From Paramecium octaurelia (lineage: Eukaryota; Ciliophora; Oligohymenophorea; Peniculida; Parameciidae): a stretch of 64,000 nt of DNA. The stretch spans positions 5,135-69,134 of the forward strand of contig CAJJDP010000032.1 in the NCBI GenBank assembly GCA_905182995.1, read 5' to 3'. Below are positions 1-10,222 of the stretch, piece after piece. Both the position numbers and the translations under genes were made by a program. Position 1 is the first letter of the stretch. Every line of letters starts with the position of its first letter. Under the pieces are notes generated by a model. The model saw nothing but the letters and a program-made list of their open reading frames with translations, was not told the DNA's origin and searched no databases.

Positions 1-552
1 TATAAATAATAAGTTTAAATTTAACCCCTTAAATAATGTTTAAAATTAAAACTTTAAAAACACAAAAGGTAATTTAAAATAATTGTGGAAATTTCAGTGA
101 TAAAACATAGAAATAAGTAAATCTTAAGAGTTTTTAATTAAAGTAGGCATACTTTACAAAGTTTATTAAGTATAAAACTAATATTAATAAAAAAATCAAT
201 ATGTGCGTTGACCCTGACTATAATAATCTCGCAAGTTAAATACATTACTAATAGGGATCGTTTTAACCAAACCCTTTTGCCTTCGTGTGGCATCTTATGG
301 TCAGTCATATGTCCCGCCTTAACCAATTTCTCACTTTTTAGTACTTCAAATATTTACAACAATCTTAACTTTAGAAAATTTAAAAATAGAAATTGCAAGT
401 TGAATAAGTTGACGATTTTATATTTATTTGAAGTTAAATAAAATAAATTATGGATTTTAGTGAGGATTAATAAAAAAATTATTAGGTTTAGATAAGATGT
501 CTCTAAAATATCATTTTTGTCAATTTTAAAACATCTTAGCTCATTGAATTAA
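1..552. other. No recognisable gene
   Basis: AT-rich leader with frequent TGA in all frames under the ciliate code. I see no conserved motif, tRNA or telomeric G4T2/G3T3 array. Short open stretches around 138-441 are not supported by codon pattern or by any recognisable domain. Confidence 0.5.
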
Positions 553-1578
553 ATGTTCATCATGGAGATGGAAGACATTTTCAAAAAAACAGGTTTTTAT
601 AAAAATGTCAAAAATTTTTAAAGGATTCTACCAAAAGAAGAAAAATTATTTAAATAAGAGAAAGAAATAGAAACAATTATAAAACGTAAAATAATGAAGA
701 AATAATAAATGACAAAGTCACATTCAAAGAAAAAACTATTTGCATCGAATAATTACGATTCAGCTCTACATAATAATTTAATTGATTCAAAATATTATTC
801 TTTTCATTCAGAAATATCGTTGAGCTATAAACAAGCTAATAAATTAATTTTTAGCAAAATTGTGTAATTAGAAGATACTTTAGAAAATAAAGATTTAGCA
901 GATAAATTTAGAATAATCAAAATAATATTTGAATCAATGTATAATTCATAACAAATGATATTTTAGCATTCTTTCTAGATAAAATGAACAGATTTGAAGA
1001 AGCTTTGGATAATGATGATTCAGCAATATAAAAATATCCGGAAGATTCAAAGTATTATTCTAATAAAGGTATAATTCAAAATGGATGATATTTTAGCTAC
1101 TACATTAGATAAAATGAACAGATTTGAAGAAGCTTTGGAAAATTATGATTCAGCAATTTAGAAAAAATCAGAAAATTCTGACTTTTATTATGGCAAAGGT
1201 ACAATTATCTATTGACGATTTCATATCTATTACATTATATAAAATGAATAGATTTGAGGAAGCTTTGGAAATTTATGATTCAGCAATTTAGAAAAACCCA
1301 GAAAATTCTGACTTTTATTATGGCAAAGGTACAATTAACTATTGACGATTTCGTAGCTATTACATCATTTTATCATTTGTATTAAATACTCTTTGAGAAA
1401 ATGAATAGATTTGAAGATGCTTTCGAAAATTATGACTTAGGAATTTAGTTAAGTTTAGATTAAAATGTTAAAGGTATAATAATATCTTTATCAGTTTATA
1501 GCTCACACATTACTTAAAACGCCTACAACTCCAGAAACTATCGAAAATAAATTCAATTAGTTATGCACTTTACAATGA
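553..1578 (+). pseudogene. TPR-repeat protein gene, probably decayed
   Basis: The open frame starts at ATG 553 (a second in-frame ATG is at 562) and runs about 128 codons as a lysine-rich region. From about 983 there are four tandem 34-residue-like units of the form KMNRFEEALENYDSAIQK...YYGKG, typical of the tetratricopeptide repeats of the large Paramecium TPR families. Each unit ends in a 28-nt intron at the same codon (939-966, 1069-1096, 1329-1356 and about 1473-1500), and the frame closes at TGA 1576-1578. Two defects are visible. The exon before the 939-966 intron is out of phase with the first TPR by one base. The intron expected at 1199-1226 ends in AT instead of AG, leaving an in-frame TGA if unspliced. 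TPR proteins are generally protein-interaction scaffolds; no specific partner can be named. I favour a pseudogene, but local sequence error cannot be excluded because an assembly joint lies nearby. Confidence 0.6.
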
Positions 1579-2949
1579 ATATCATATTATATTTAATCAT
1601 TCAAACTGTTGTTATTTTCCTACCTGTTGGCAAATACTGTAAATTGACTTTATTTAGAAATTTTACTATGTCTGTTATGTATTCTAGTTTCAATAGAGTG
1701 CCAATTATGAAACTTTCTTATTCTCTTTTTAAATTCTTTGATATAGCAATGCCACTCATATTTAGCCTTGTTTACTTTTGTTTCTTTTATATTAAATCAA
1801 CTTAAATAATTAGTTTTGGAAATTTCACATTCAAAACAATTATTTAACTTTTTATAAATCCAAATTATCAATTATATTTAGAGGGGGTTTTTAAAGGTTT
1901 GCTTACCCTAATTGTGGTTGCTGAAACTTGAAATTTTGTGTAACACATAAATTTTTACTAAGTTAATTCATTTGATATTTCCGGTCTTGTGTCAGCATTA
2001 TCTTTGGGAAATAAAATAATAAAATGGTAAATAAAAAGATGTTTAGATGAATACGAGTATTTTAAAAAATATAAATTGAACATTCTTGAATATTATTTGA
2101 TGAAAGATAATATTATAGCAACTGAAATAGTAAAGCAAATTTTTTTAATGCTGCTTACTTTATTATATCCTAATGCAGGTTCCTTATCTTTAGGGTTATT
2201 ATCATTTTAAAATTTTGCTCCTCTGCATTCAAAGTGAATTTGGGCTTTATGAGTAGTTTAGATTGAATTTGAATGTAATTCTGAAAGATTATGTAAAAGA
2301 AACTGCTAAATTTGTGTAAAATATTATAATATCACTTGGTTAATGAATCATAGAAGACTTAATGAATGTGAAACAGAATAAAATTCTAAATTATATTCTC
2401 TTACGCAGGATGTTAATCTTAGTTGCAAGTTATGTGCGAGAGATTATAAATTTGATTTTTATCTTTGGAACTACTTAAAGAGATTCTTCATTAAAGAATG
2501 GCATGACTTATCTTTTGTTACAAAATAACTAGAGACAAATAAAGTAATCAACTTTTTAAAAGATCTACCAACACTTGTCCAAAAATGGCATCCAAATATT
2601 TTGTTTAAAATTGTTGATTTGCCAGAACTTTGTGGTTCCAAAACACTTAATGATAAACTTATAGTATTGAAAACATTAGCAAGTCAATAATATTTTACTG
2701 AATAAGAAGGTGAAATGTGGGCTTTACAAATTAAATTTCATTATAGTAAGAATTATAAAGTAGTAGAATTGTCAATTTTCGTTCCTATAATATTGTATAT
2801 CAATGGAGGAATCTATGCTCTAAAGTAACAGTTTAATGTAATTTGAGGCTATTTTGGCTATATAACTAGTCGATCCCTAGTAAGAAGTTAAGCTGATATT
2901 TGCGCGTCTCTCAACACTCAATAGAAATGCAATTCAATTTAGTCCTTTA
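1157..2949 (+). repeat. Direct repeat A, copy 1 (1,793 bp)
   Basis: Appears identical to 2951-4743 at an offset of 1,794 bases; the only base between the copies is an N at 2950. It covers the end of the TPR-repeat gene and the Cys-rich ORF downstream. A perfect repeat separated by one N is the signature of two overlapping contigs placed side by side, so the second copy probably does not exist in the genome. Confidence 0.9.
2126..2846 (+). CDS. Cys-rich hypothetical protein, 5' end unclear
   Basis: A ciliate-code frame runs from just after TGA 2123-2125 to TGA 2844-2846, assuming a canonical 28-nt intron at 2234-2261. The reading has 230 residues. The middle carries closely spaced cysteines (CNSERLCKRNCQIC, then LSCKLC about 45 residues on), which could be a small zinc-binding module. 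The C-terminal half reads as an ordinary folded protein (KEWHDLSFVTKQ, LPTLVQKWHPNILFK, FTEQEGEMWALQIKF). No start codon is visible and another frame upstream (about 1985-2230) is also open, so the 5' part is either missing, spliced in a way I cannot resolve, or decayed. I do not recognise the family. It lies wholly inside direct repeat A, so it appears a second time at 3920-4640. Confidence 0.4.
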
Positions 2950-2950
2950 N
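2950..2950. other. Single-N assembly joint
   Basis: One ambiguous base joins the two identical copies of repeat A. It most likely stands for a scaffold gap whose true size is negative, meaning the flanking contigs overlap. Confidence 0.85.
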
Positions 2951-4743
2951 TTTAGAAAAAATCAGAAAATTCTGACTTTTATTATGGCAAAGGTACAATT
3001 ATCTATTGACGATTTCATATCTATTACATTATATAAAATGAATAGATTTGAGGAAGCTTTGGAAATTTATGATTCAGCAATTTAGAAAAACCCAGAAAAT
3101 TCTGACTTTTATTATGGCAAAGGTACAATTAACTATTGACGATTTCGTAGCTATTACATCATTTTATCATTTGTATTAAATACTCTTTGAGAAAATGAAT
3201 AGATTTGAAGATGCTTTCGAAAATTATGACTTAGGAATTTAGTTAAGTTTAGATTAAAATGTTAAAGGTATAATAATATCTTTATCAGTTTATAGCTCAC
3301 ACATTACTTAAAACGCCTACAACTCCAGAAACTATCGAAAATAAATTCAATTAGTTATGCACTTTACAATGAATATCATATTATATTTAATCATTCAAAC
3401 TGTTGTTATTTTCCTACCTGTTGGCAAATACTGTAAATTGACTTTATTTAGAAATTTTACTATGTCTGTTATGTATTCTAGTTTCAATAGAGTGCCAATT
3501 ATGAAACTTTCTTATTCTCTTTTTAAATTCTTTGATATAGCAATGCCACTCATATTTAGCCTTGTTTACTTTTGTTTCTTTTATATTAAATCAACTTAAA
3601 TAATTAGTTTTGGAAATTTCACATTCAAAACAATTATTTAACTTTTTATAAATCCAAATTATCAATTATATTTAGAGGGGGTTTTTAAAGGTTTGCTTAC
3701 CCTAATTGTGGTTGCTGAAACTTGAAATTTTGTGTAACACATAAATTTTTACTAAGTTAATTCATTTGATATTTCCGGTCTTGTGTCAGCATTATCTTTG
3801 GGAAATAAAATAATAAAATGGTAAATAAAAAGATGTTTAGATGAATACGAGTATTTTAAAAAATATAAATTGAACATTCTTGAATATTATTTGATGAAAG
3901 ATAATATTATAGCAACTGAAATAGTAAAGCAAATTTTTTTAATGCTGCTTACTTTATTATATCCTAATGCAGGTTCCTTATCTTTAGGGTTATTATCATT
4001 TTAAAATTTTGCTCCTCTGCATTCAAAGTGAATTTGGGCTTTATGAGTAGTTTAGATTGAATTTGAATGTAATTCTGAAAGATTATGTAAAAGAAACTGC
4101 TAAATTTGTGTAAAATATTATAATATCACTTGGTTAATGAATCATAGAAGACTTAATGAATGTGAAACAGAATAAAATTCTAAATTATATTCTCTTACGC
4201 AGGATGTTAATCTTAGTTGCAAGTTATGTGCGAGAGATTATAAATTTGATTTTTATCTTTGGAACTACTTAAAGAGATTCTTCATTAAAGAATGGCATGA
4301 CTTATCTTTTGTTACAAAATAACTAGAGACAAATAAAGTAATCAACTTTTTAAAAGATCTACCAACACTTGTCCAAAAATGGCATCCAAATATTTTGTTT
4401 AAAATTGTTGATTTGCCAGAACTTTGTGGTTCCAAAACACTTAATGATAAACTTATAGTATTGAAAACATTAGCAAGTCAATAATATTTTACTGAATAAG
4501 AAGGTGAAATGTGGGCTTTACAAATTAAATTTCATTATAGTAAGAATTATAAAGTAGTAGAATTGTCAATTTTCGTTCCTATAATATTGTATATCAATGG
4601 AGGAATCTATGCTCTAAAGTAACAGTTTAATGTAATTTGAGGCTATTTTGGCTATATAACTAGTCGATCCCTAGTAAGAAGTTAAGCTGATATTTGCGCG
4701 TCTCTCAACACTCAATAGAAATGCAATTCAATTTAGTCCTTTA
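2951..4743 (+). repeat. Direct repeat A, copy 2 (1,793 bp)
   Basis: Exact second copy of 1157-2949, including the last TPR units (ending at TGA 3370-3372) and the Cys-rich ORF (about 3920-4640). Features in it should not be counted as separate genes unless long reads confirm the duplication. Confidence 0.9.
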
Positions 4744-5478
4744 TTAAAATTTTACCATCAGATTCAAAAGGATATCAAACAAACTGAATTAGATATAATG
4801 GCGAAGGAAATGATATAAGTGATTCTAAGCAAATAAATTATTTTTAGTGTTTTATTTTTTTATTTTAAAAATAAAGAATATTTTGAAACAGAAACATAGA
4901 AAACGCCTAAAATTGTTTCTTATTTAGAGAATTGTATACATTGAATTGGATGTTTATATTTTCCAAAACATAAACAATTTTTATATCTATATATGGTAAC
5001 TTCCTAAAACAATAATTAAATTATTTTTAATCAATTGAGTTAGCCTAACAATAGGTTCTTTGATTCTTTAAATAAATCTATTAAAATTTCTAATAATTTC
5101 AATTCTATTATTAAATAAATATCAGAGTGCATAAAAACTATGTTAAAGTTGAATTATCTTTTTATTTTTTTTAAGAGATTGAAAAGGAACAATGTTATTT
5201 TTTCTTTAAGTTAATCTATAAAATTGAGATTTTCCTTTTGGAAATACTTGTTTTTGGTTCATTAAATGTGAACAGACTTATATTCGATTTTAATCTCTAA
5301 CTAAATTACACCTAGATTTTATTCTCTACTTAGTGTTGAGACCAAATCAACTTACTTATTTTTTGAACCAAACTTTTGAGTAGTATTAGTAAACTAAAGT
5401 TTTCCATAAAAGTTAAATACAATGCAATTCTTCTCAATCAAGATTAATTAGTAATAGAATTTGATAAATTAAATAATT
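4744..5478. other. No recognisable gene
   Basis: About 735 bases that join unique sequence at the end of repeat A to the MORN-like gene. Only short, broken open stretches are present in any frame under the ciliate code. The last 150 bases are the likely promoter and leader of the gene starting at 5479. No RNA gene or repeat was seen. Confidence 0.5.
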
Positions 5479-8400
5479 ATGAATTGCCCATATCATCCTT
5501 CAAATGAAATATCTACAATCTGCATTGCGAACCATAATTGTTAAAGAAAATATTGTCCAGAATGTTAATATGAACATGGCGGAGAAATAAATTAATACCT
5601 TCCAATAGAATTGTTTTCAAAAAAACTTAAGAAGAAGTCTTAAGCATATAACCTAGACAATGATCAAGAATAAGTAAAACAACATCGAGAATTTAAAATT
5701 TTATTTGCAAACACTTAAACCAACTTAAAGAAAGTTTTTCATGATGTAAATTAATCCATTTAAGGGATAAATGAAGCGATTAAAAAGCAAGCATAAGTTT
5801 ACCTCAACTTAATAAATACCTAATTTTCACTTTCAGAATCATCTTATTCTGATCTTGATCTTATGGTGAAAATTTTAGAGAGAAATGGGTTAGATAAATG
5901 GCGCTTTTCAAAATAATATTATTATAATCTATTTGAATAACTAAAATCAGCTTTAAAATTTGAAATCGAAAAGTTTATTCGTATGATTAATTCATTGTTT
6001 TCAGATATATTGTAGGTAGAACAAATTAAAAAATAAGAAGGGTTGAAATAGCAAGGTGAGATTTTAATAAAAACAAATTTCGATATTCATTACTCTGCCT
6101 AAAGATAAATTAAATATATTTATTAAGGTGAAACCCTTTGGATGTATAATTAATTATTATAAAGTTTTAATCAATATGATATACTGTAATAGCCATAAAT
6201 ACTTAAAAATCTTGAATAAATCAAAAATCTTAAATGGATAGGCGAAGTAGGGAAGAATATGAAAAAAATTGGATTTTGGTCATCTCAGTGGAAGGGTGAA
6301 AGTTCTGAAGGTTGTGGGGGTGAGTACACATTAGATGGCAATAAAAGAGGTAAGTGGAAAGAAATGATAAAAAACTATTATGAGTATTATTTTAATATGT
6401 ATGCAATAGTAATTCGAAAGTATATGAAGTTGGAGAATATGTAAATGAATTTAGGAGTGGAATATGGAAGTATATTTATAATAATTAAGAAATGTATAAC
6501 ATAATGGTTATTAAATAGTGGAGGTGGAGAATACATATAGTCAGGACAGAAGAATGGATAATGGATAGAACTAAGCGAGGAATTTAGTAATAAGTCGTAA
6601 GTTACTTATAATGGAGAATATAAAAATGATAAAAAAGTTGGTAGATGGAATACTGTAGCTTTTGGAATATAAATGTAATGTTATTAAATTCATTTTTTGG
6701 CTTAGCGGGGGCGGCTCCTATGATGAAGAAGGAATTGAGATAAAGAATGGTACTTGGATTGAATTAAATACTAAATTTTTGGAATACTCATAAATCTACT
6801 ATTTTGGTGATTATAAAAATGGATAAAAAGTTGGTAAATGGAGTACTTGGTGGAATATGGCTAACGAGAATAAAGAGATGTAAATATTAGATAATTTGAA
6901 TTAGTGGTGGAGGATCATATGATTAAGGAAACAATGGGATGAAAATGGGGAAGTGGATTGAGTTGAGTGAAGATTTTTAATATCTTTCTTAAATAATTTA
7001 TCAAGGAGAATATCTAAAAGGTAAAAAAACTGGTAGATGGGATATTCTATATAGGATGATAACTAATGAAAATTTCACTTTAATGTAATAATTAAACATA
7101 TAATTGAATAGAGGGGGAGGATTATTTGATGAAAGAGGCTATGGGATTAAGATTGGAAAATGGATTGAGGTGAATGAGGGATTTGGATTAAATTGTGTGG
7201 TTACATATAATGGGGAATACGAAAATGGGAAAAAAGTTGGTAGATGGTCGACAATAAGAGATGGATTAGAAATGTAAATTACAAGAAGAATTAATGTTTT
7301 AGTGGTGGAGGTTCTTATGATGAAAAAGAAAAGGAAACGAAGATTGGCCAATGGATTGAATTGAATGATGGGTTTTGGGAATAATCCTAAGTCTTTTACG
7401 AGGGTGAATATAAAAATAATAAAAAAGTTGGGAAATGGGAAATCTTCTTGAATTTTGAAGGTGCATAAAAATAAATGTAATATCTGCATATACAATTATT
7501 AGAGGTTATGGATCATATGATAAAGAAGGGATTAAGATTGGAAAATGGGTTGAGTTGAATCATCGATTTTAGAATTGTTTTTAGATTTTTCATGTTGGTC
7601 ACTATAAAAATGGTCGAAAAATTGGTAGATGGGACATAGCCTCTTTAAGTTAATTAATGTAGAATATTATAAGTGATAANTACACATTAGATGGCAATAA
7701 AAGAGGTAAGTGGAAAGAAATGATAAAAAACTATTATGAGTATTATTTTAATATGTATGCAATAGTAATTCGAAAGTATATGAAGTTGGAGAATATGTAA
7801 ATGAATTTAGGAGTGGAATATGGAAGTATATTTATAATAATTAAGAAATGTATAACATAATGGTTATTAAATAGTGGAGGTGGAGAATACATATAGTCAG
7901 GACAGAAGAATGGATAATGGATAGAACTAAGCGAGGAATTTAGTAATAAGTCGTAAGTTACTTATAATGGAGAATATAAAAATGATAAAAAAGTTGGTAG
8001 ATGGAATACTGTAGCTTTTGGAATATAAATGTAATGTTATTAAATTCATTTTTTGGCTTAGCGGGGGCGGCTCCTATGATGAAGAAGGAATTGAGATAAA
8101 GAATGGTACTTGGATTGAATTAAATACTAAATTTTTGGAATACTCATAAATCTACTATTTTGGTGATTATAAAAATGGATAAAAAGTTGGTAAATGGAGT
8201 ACTTGGTGGAATATGGCTAACGAGAATAAAGAGATGTAAATATTAGATAATTTGAATTAGTGGTGGAGGATCATATGATTAAGGAAACAATGGGATGAAA
8301 ATGGGGAAGTGGATTGAGTTGAGTGAAGATTTTTAATATCTTTCTTAAATAATTTATCAAGGAGAATATCTAAAAGGTAAAAAAACTGGTAGATGGGATA

Positions 8401-9618
8401 TTCTATATAGGATGATAACTAATGAAAATTTCACTTTAATGTAATAATTAAACATATAATTGAATAGAGGGGGAGGATTATTTGATGAAAGAGGCTATGG
8501 GATTAAGATTGGAAAATGGATTGAGGTGAATGAGGGATTTGGATTAAATTGTGTGGTTACATATAATGGGGAATACGAAAATGGGAAAAAAGTTGGTAGA
8601 TGGTCGACAATAAGAGATGGATTAGAAATGTAAATTACAAGAAGAATTAATGTTTTAGTGGTGGAGGTTCTTATGATGAAAAAGAAAAGGAAACGAAGAT
8701 TGGCCAATGGATTGAATTGAATGATGGGTTTTGGGAATAATCCTAAGTCTTTTACGAGGGTGAATATAAAAATAATAAAAAAGTTGGGAAATGGGAAATC
8801 TTCTTGAATTTTGAAGGTGCATAAAAATAAATGTAATATCTGCATATACAATTATTAGAGGTTATGGATCATATGATAAAGAAGGGATTAAGATTGGAAA
8901 ATGGGTTGAGTTGAATCATCGATTTTAGAATTGTTTTTAGATTTTTCATGTTGGTCACTATAAAAATGGTCGAAAAATTGGTAGATGGGACATAGCCTCT
9001 TTAAGTTAATTAATGTAGAATATTATAAGTGATAAATATTAAGTGGTGGTGGAACATATGATGAATAAAGCGATTGCGCGAAGGTTGGAGAGTGGATTGA
9101 GTTGAGTGATGAATTTTAGAATTCCTTGAAAGTTTTATATAATGGTTAATATAACAAAGGTAGCAAAGTAGGTAAATGGGATATATCTGTTTGCGGAAAA
9201 TAAATGTAAACTATTGGGAATATTGATATTTTAGTGGAGGAGGAAATTATGAAGAAAATGGCGATGGTAATAAAATTGGTGAATGGGTTGAATTAAGTAA
9301 AGGATTTTCATCGCTATAGTAAGTTATTTATAAGGGAGAATATAAGAATAGTAAAAAAATTGGAAGATGGAATATTTTATATACCAAAATGTTTGAAAAT
9401 TAATTTAAAGAGATGTAATGAATCAGGCAGATAGTTTTAGCGGCGGTGGATCATATGATGATAACCTTAAGATAGGTAATTGGATTGAGTTGATAGACGG
9501 TTTTGGTTTAAATGGGTTGGTTACTTTAAATGGCTATTATAATAATGGCAAAAAAGTTGGAAATTGGATGGCATTCGATTGTTTCAAGAATGAGAAGCTG
9601 GGTGATAAATTTTATTGA
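5479..9618 (+). CDS. Zn-finger-like N-terminus plus about ten MORN-like GKW repeats
   Basis: ATG 5479 opens a protein whose first 35 residues hold a B-box-like Cys/His cluster (CPYHPSNEISTICIANHNC, then CPEC and H). A roughly 230-residue helical region follows. From about 6310 to the TGA at 9616-9618 there are tandem units of about 50-55 residues with the pattern GGGSYD...K.GKWIEL......V.Y.GEYKN.KKVGRW, related in spirit to MORN repeats. About ten distinct units remain after removing the assembly duplication. Nearly every unit is bounded by a 25-31 nt intron in the same place, after AT of a Met/Ile codon just before the GGG motif, so one exon equals one repeat. One junction near 6390-6430 does not splice cleanly in my reading. 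The gene contains direct repeat B and an N, so the true locus should be about 1.36 kb shorter. The family function is unknown; a scaffold role is only a guess. Confidence 0.65.
6325..7679 (+). repeat. Direct repeat B, copy 1 (1,355 bp)
   Basis: Appears identical to 7681-9035 at an offset of 1,356, with a single N at 7680 between them. It covers several repeat units of the MORN-like gene. As with repeat A, the exactness and the N point to unmerged contig overlap. Confidence 0.9.
7680..7680. other. Single-N assembly joint
   Basis: One N separates the two copies of repeat B inside the MORN-like gene. Reading straight through it would insert a false block of repeat units. Confidence 0.85.
7681..9035 (+). 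repeat. Direct repeat B, copy 2 (1,355 bp)
   Basis: Second exact copy of 6325-7679. Unique sequence resumes at about 9036 with further, diverged repeat units, so the gene continues normally after this copy. Confidence 0.9.
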
Positions 9619-9957
9619 GCTGATATCTATAAATTTTTTGATAGAATAACAAAACAATTTAATTTATTCTGTTTTCAATATTGCTTAAATACAATTAATA
9701 ATTTTACACATTTAAGAAGATTTTATTTTAATAGTAATTTTTTGGGTAATTATAAAAAATAATAATTAAATATTAGTCTTAACAAACAATGTTATTACAT
9801 TTAACTCTCTAAGATTCATCATCCAATTTATTATAGATTCATCTTAGAATTTATTTTAAAAAATATTTAGTTATTAATATAATTAAATTCATATCAAATT
9901 TACTCCAATATAAGTCCTTTTTTAGAATAAAGATAATTAATTCAATAATTTTTCAGT

Positions 9958-10080
9958 ATGTCAAAGGTTGCTGAGATCTCATTTTATATAGAATAAAATT
10001 TGACTGATTAAGAAGAATTTTAAAAATTAATACCATCTTTGTAAAATTCATCTAACTCTATAATCTAAGAAAATTAGTGA
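9958..10080 (+). CDS. Small ORF or gene remnant, 40 aa
   Basis: ATG 9958 to TGA 10078-10080 encodes a short acidic, Gln-rich peptide beginning MSKVAEISFYIEQNLTDQEE. The composition is protein-like rather than the Phe/Ile/Asn mixture of random AT-rich DNA, but the length is too short to be decisive. It stands alone between the MORN-like gene and the large reverse pseudogene. It could be a micropeptide, a first exon whose continuation I cannot find, or a fragment of a lost gene. Confidence 0.25.
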
Positions 10081-10222
10081 GTTAAAATAATATTAATCAT
10101 AAAAATAATTAAGGTGAAAAATTTTTTCGTTTTATAGAAACTTTAATTTCAGCAAATAGATAAAGTAATCAAATAGAGTTCCAATGTTTTTCTAAAGGGC
10201 TTAATTAAAATATCTTCATTTT

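Noticed and set aside
1-60. Telomeric repeat suggested by AACCCCTT near base 23
   Set aside because: It occurs once only, with no tandem array.
1563-1805. 80-codon forward ORF beginning MHFTMNIILYL (repeated at 3357-3599)
   Set aside because: It uses TAA as stop, which this genome does not do. It overlaps the TPR gene end in another frame, and its hydrophobic composition is what AT-rich DNA gives by chance.
7139-8851. Reverse-strand 118-codon ORFs (7139-7495 and 8495-8851)
   Set aside because: They are antisense to the MORN-like repeats. They exist because the sense strand is GGA/AAA-rich, and they are duplicated only through the assembly artefact.
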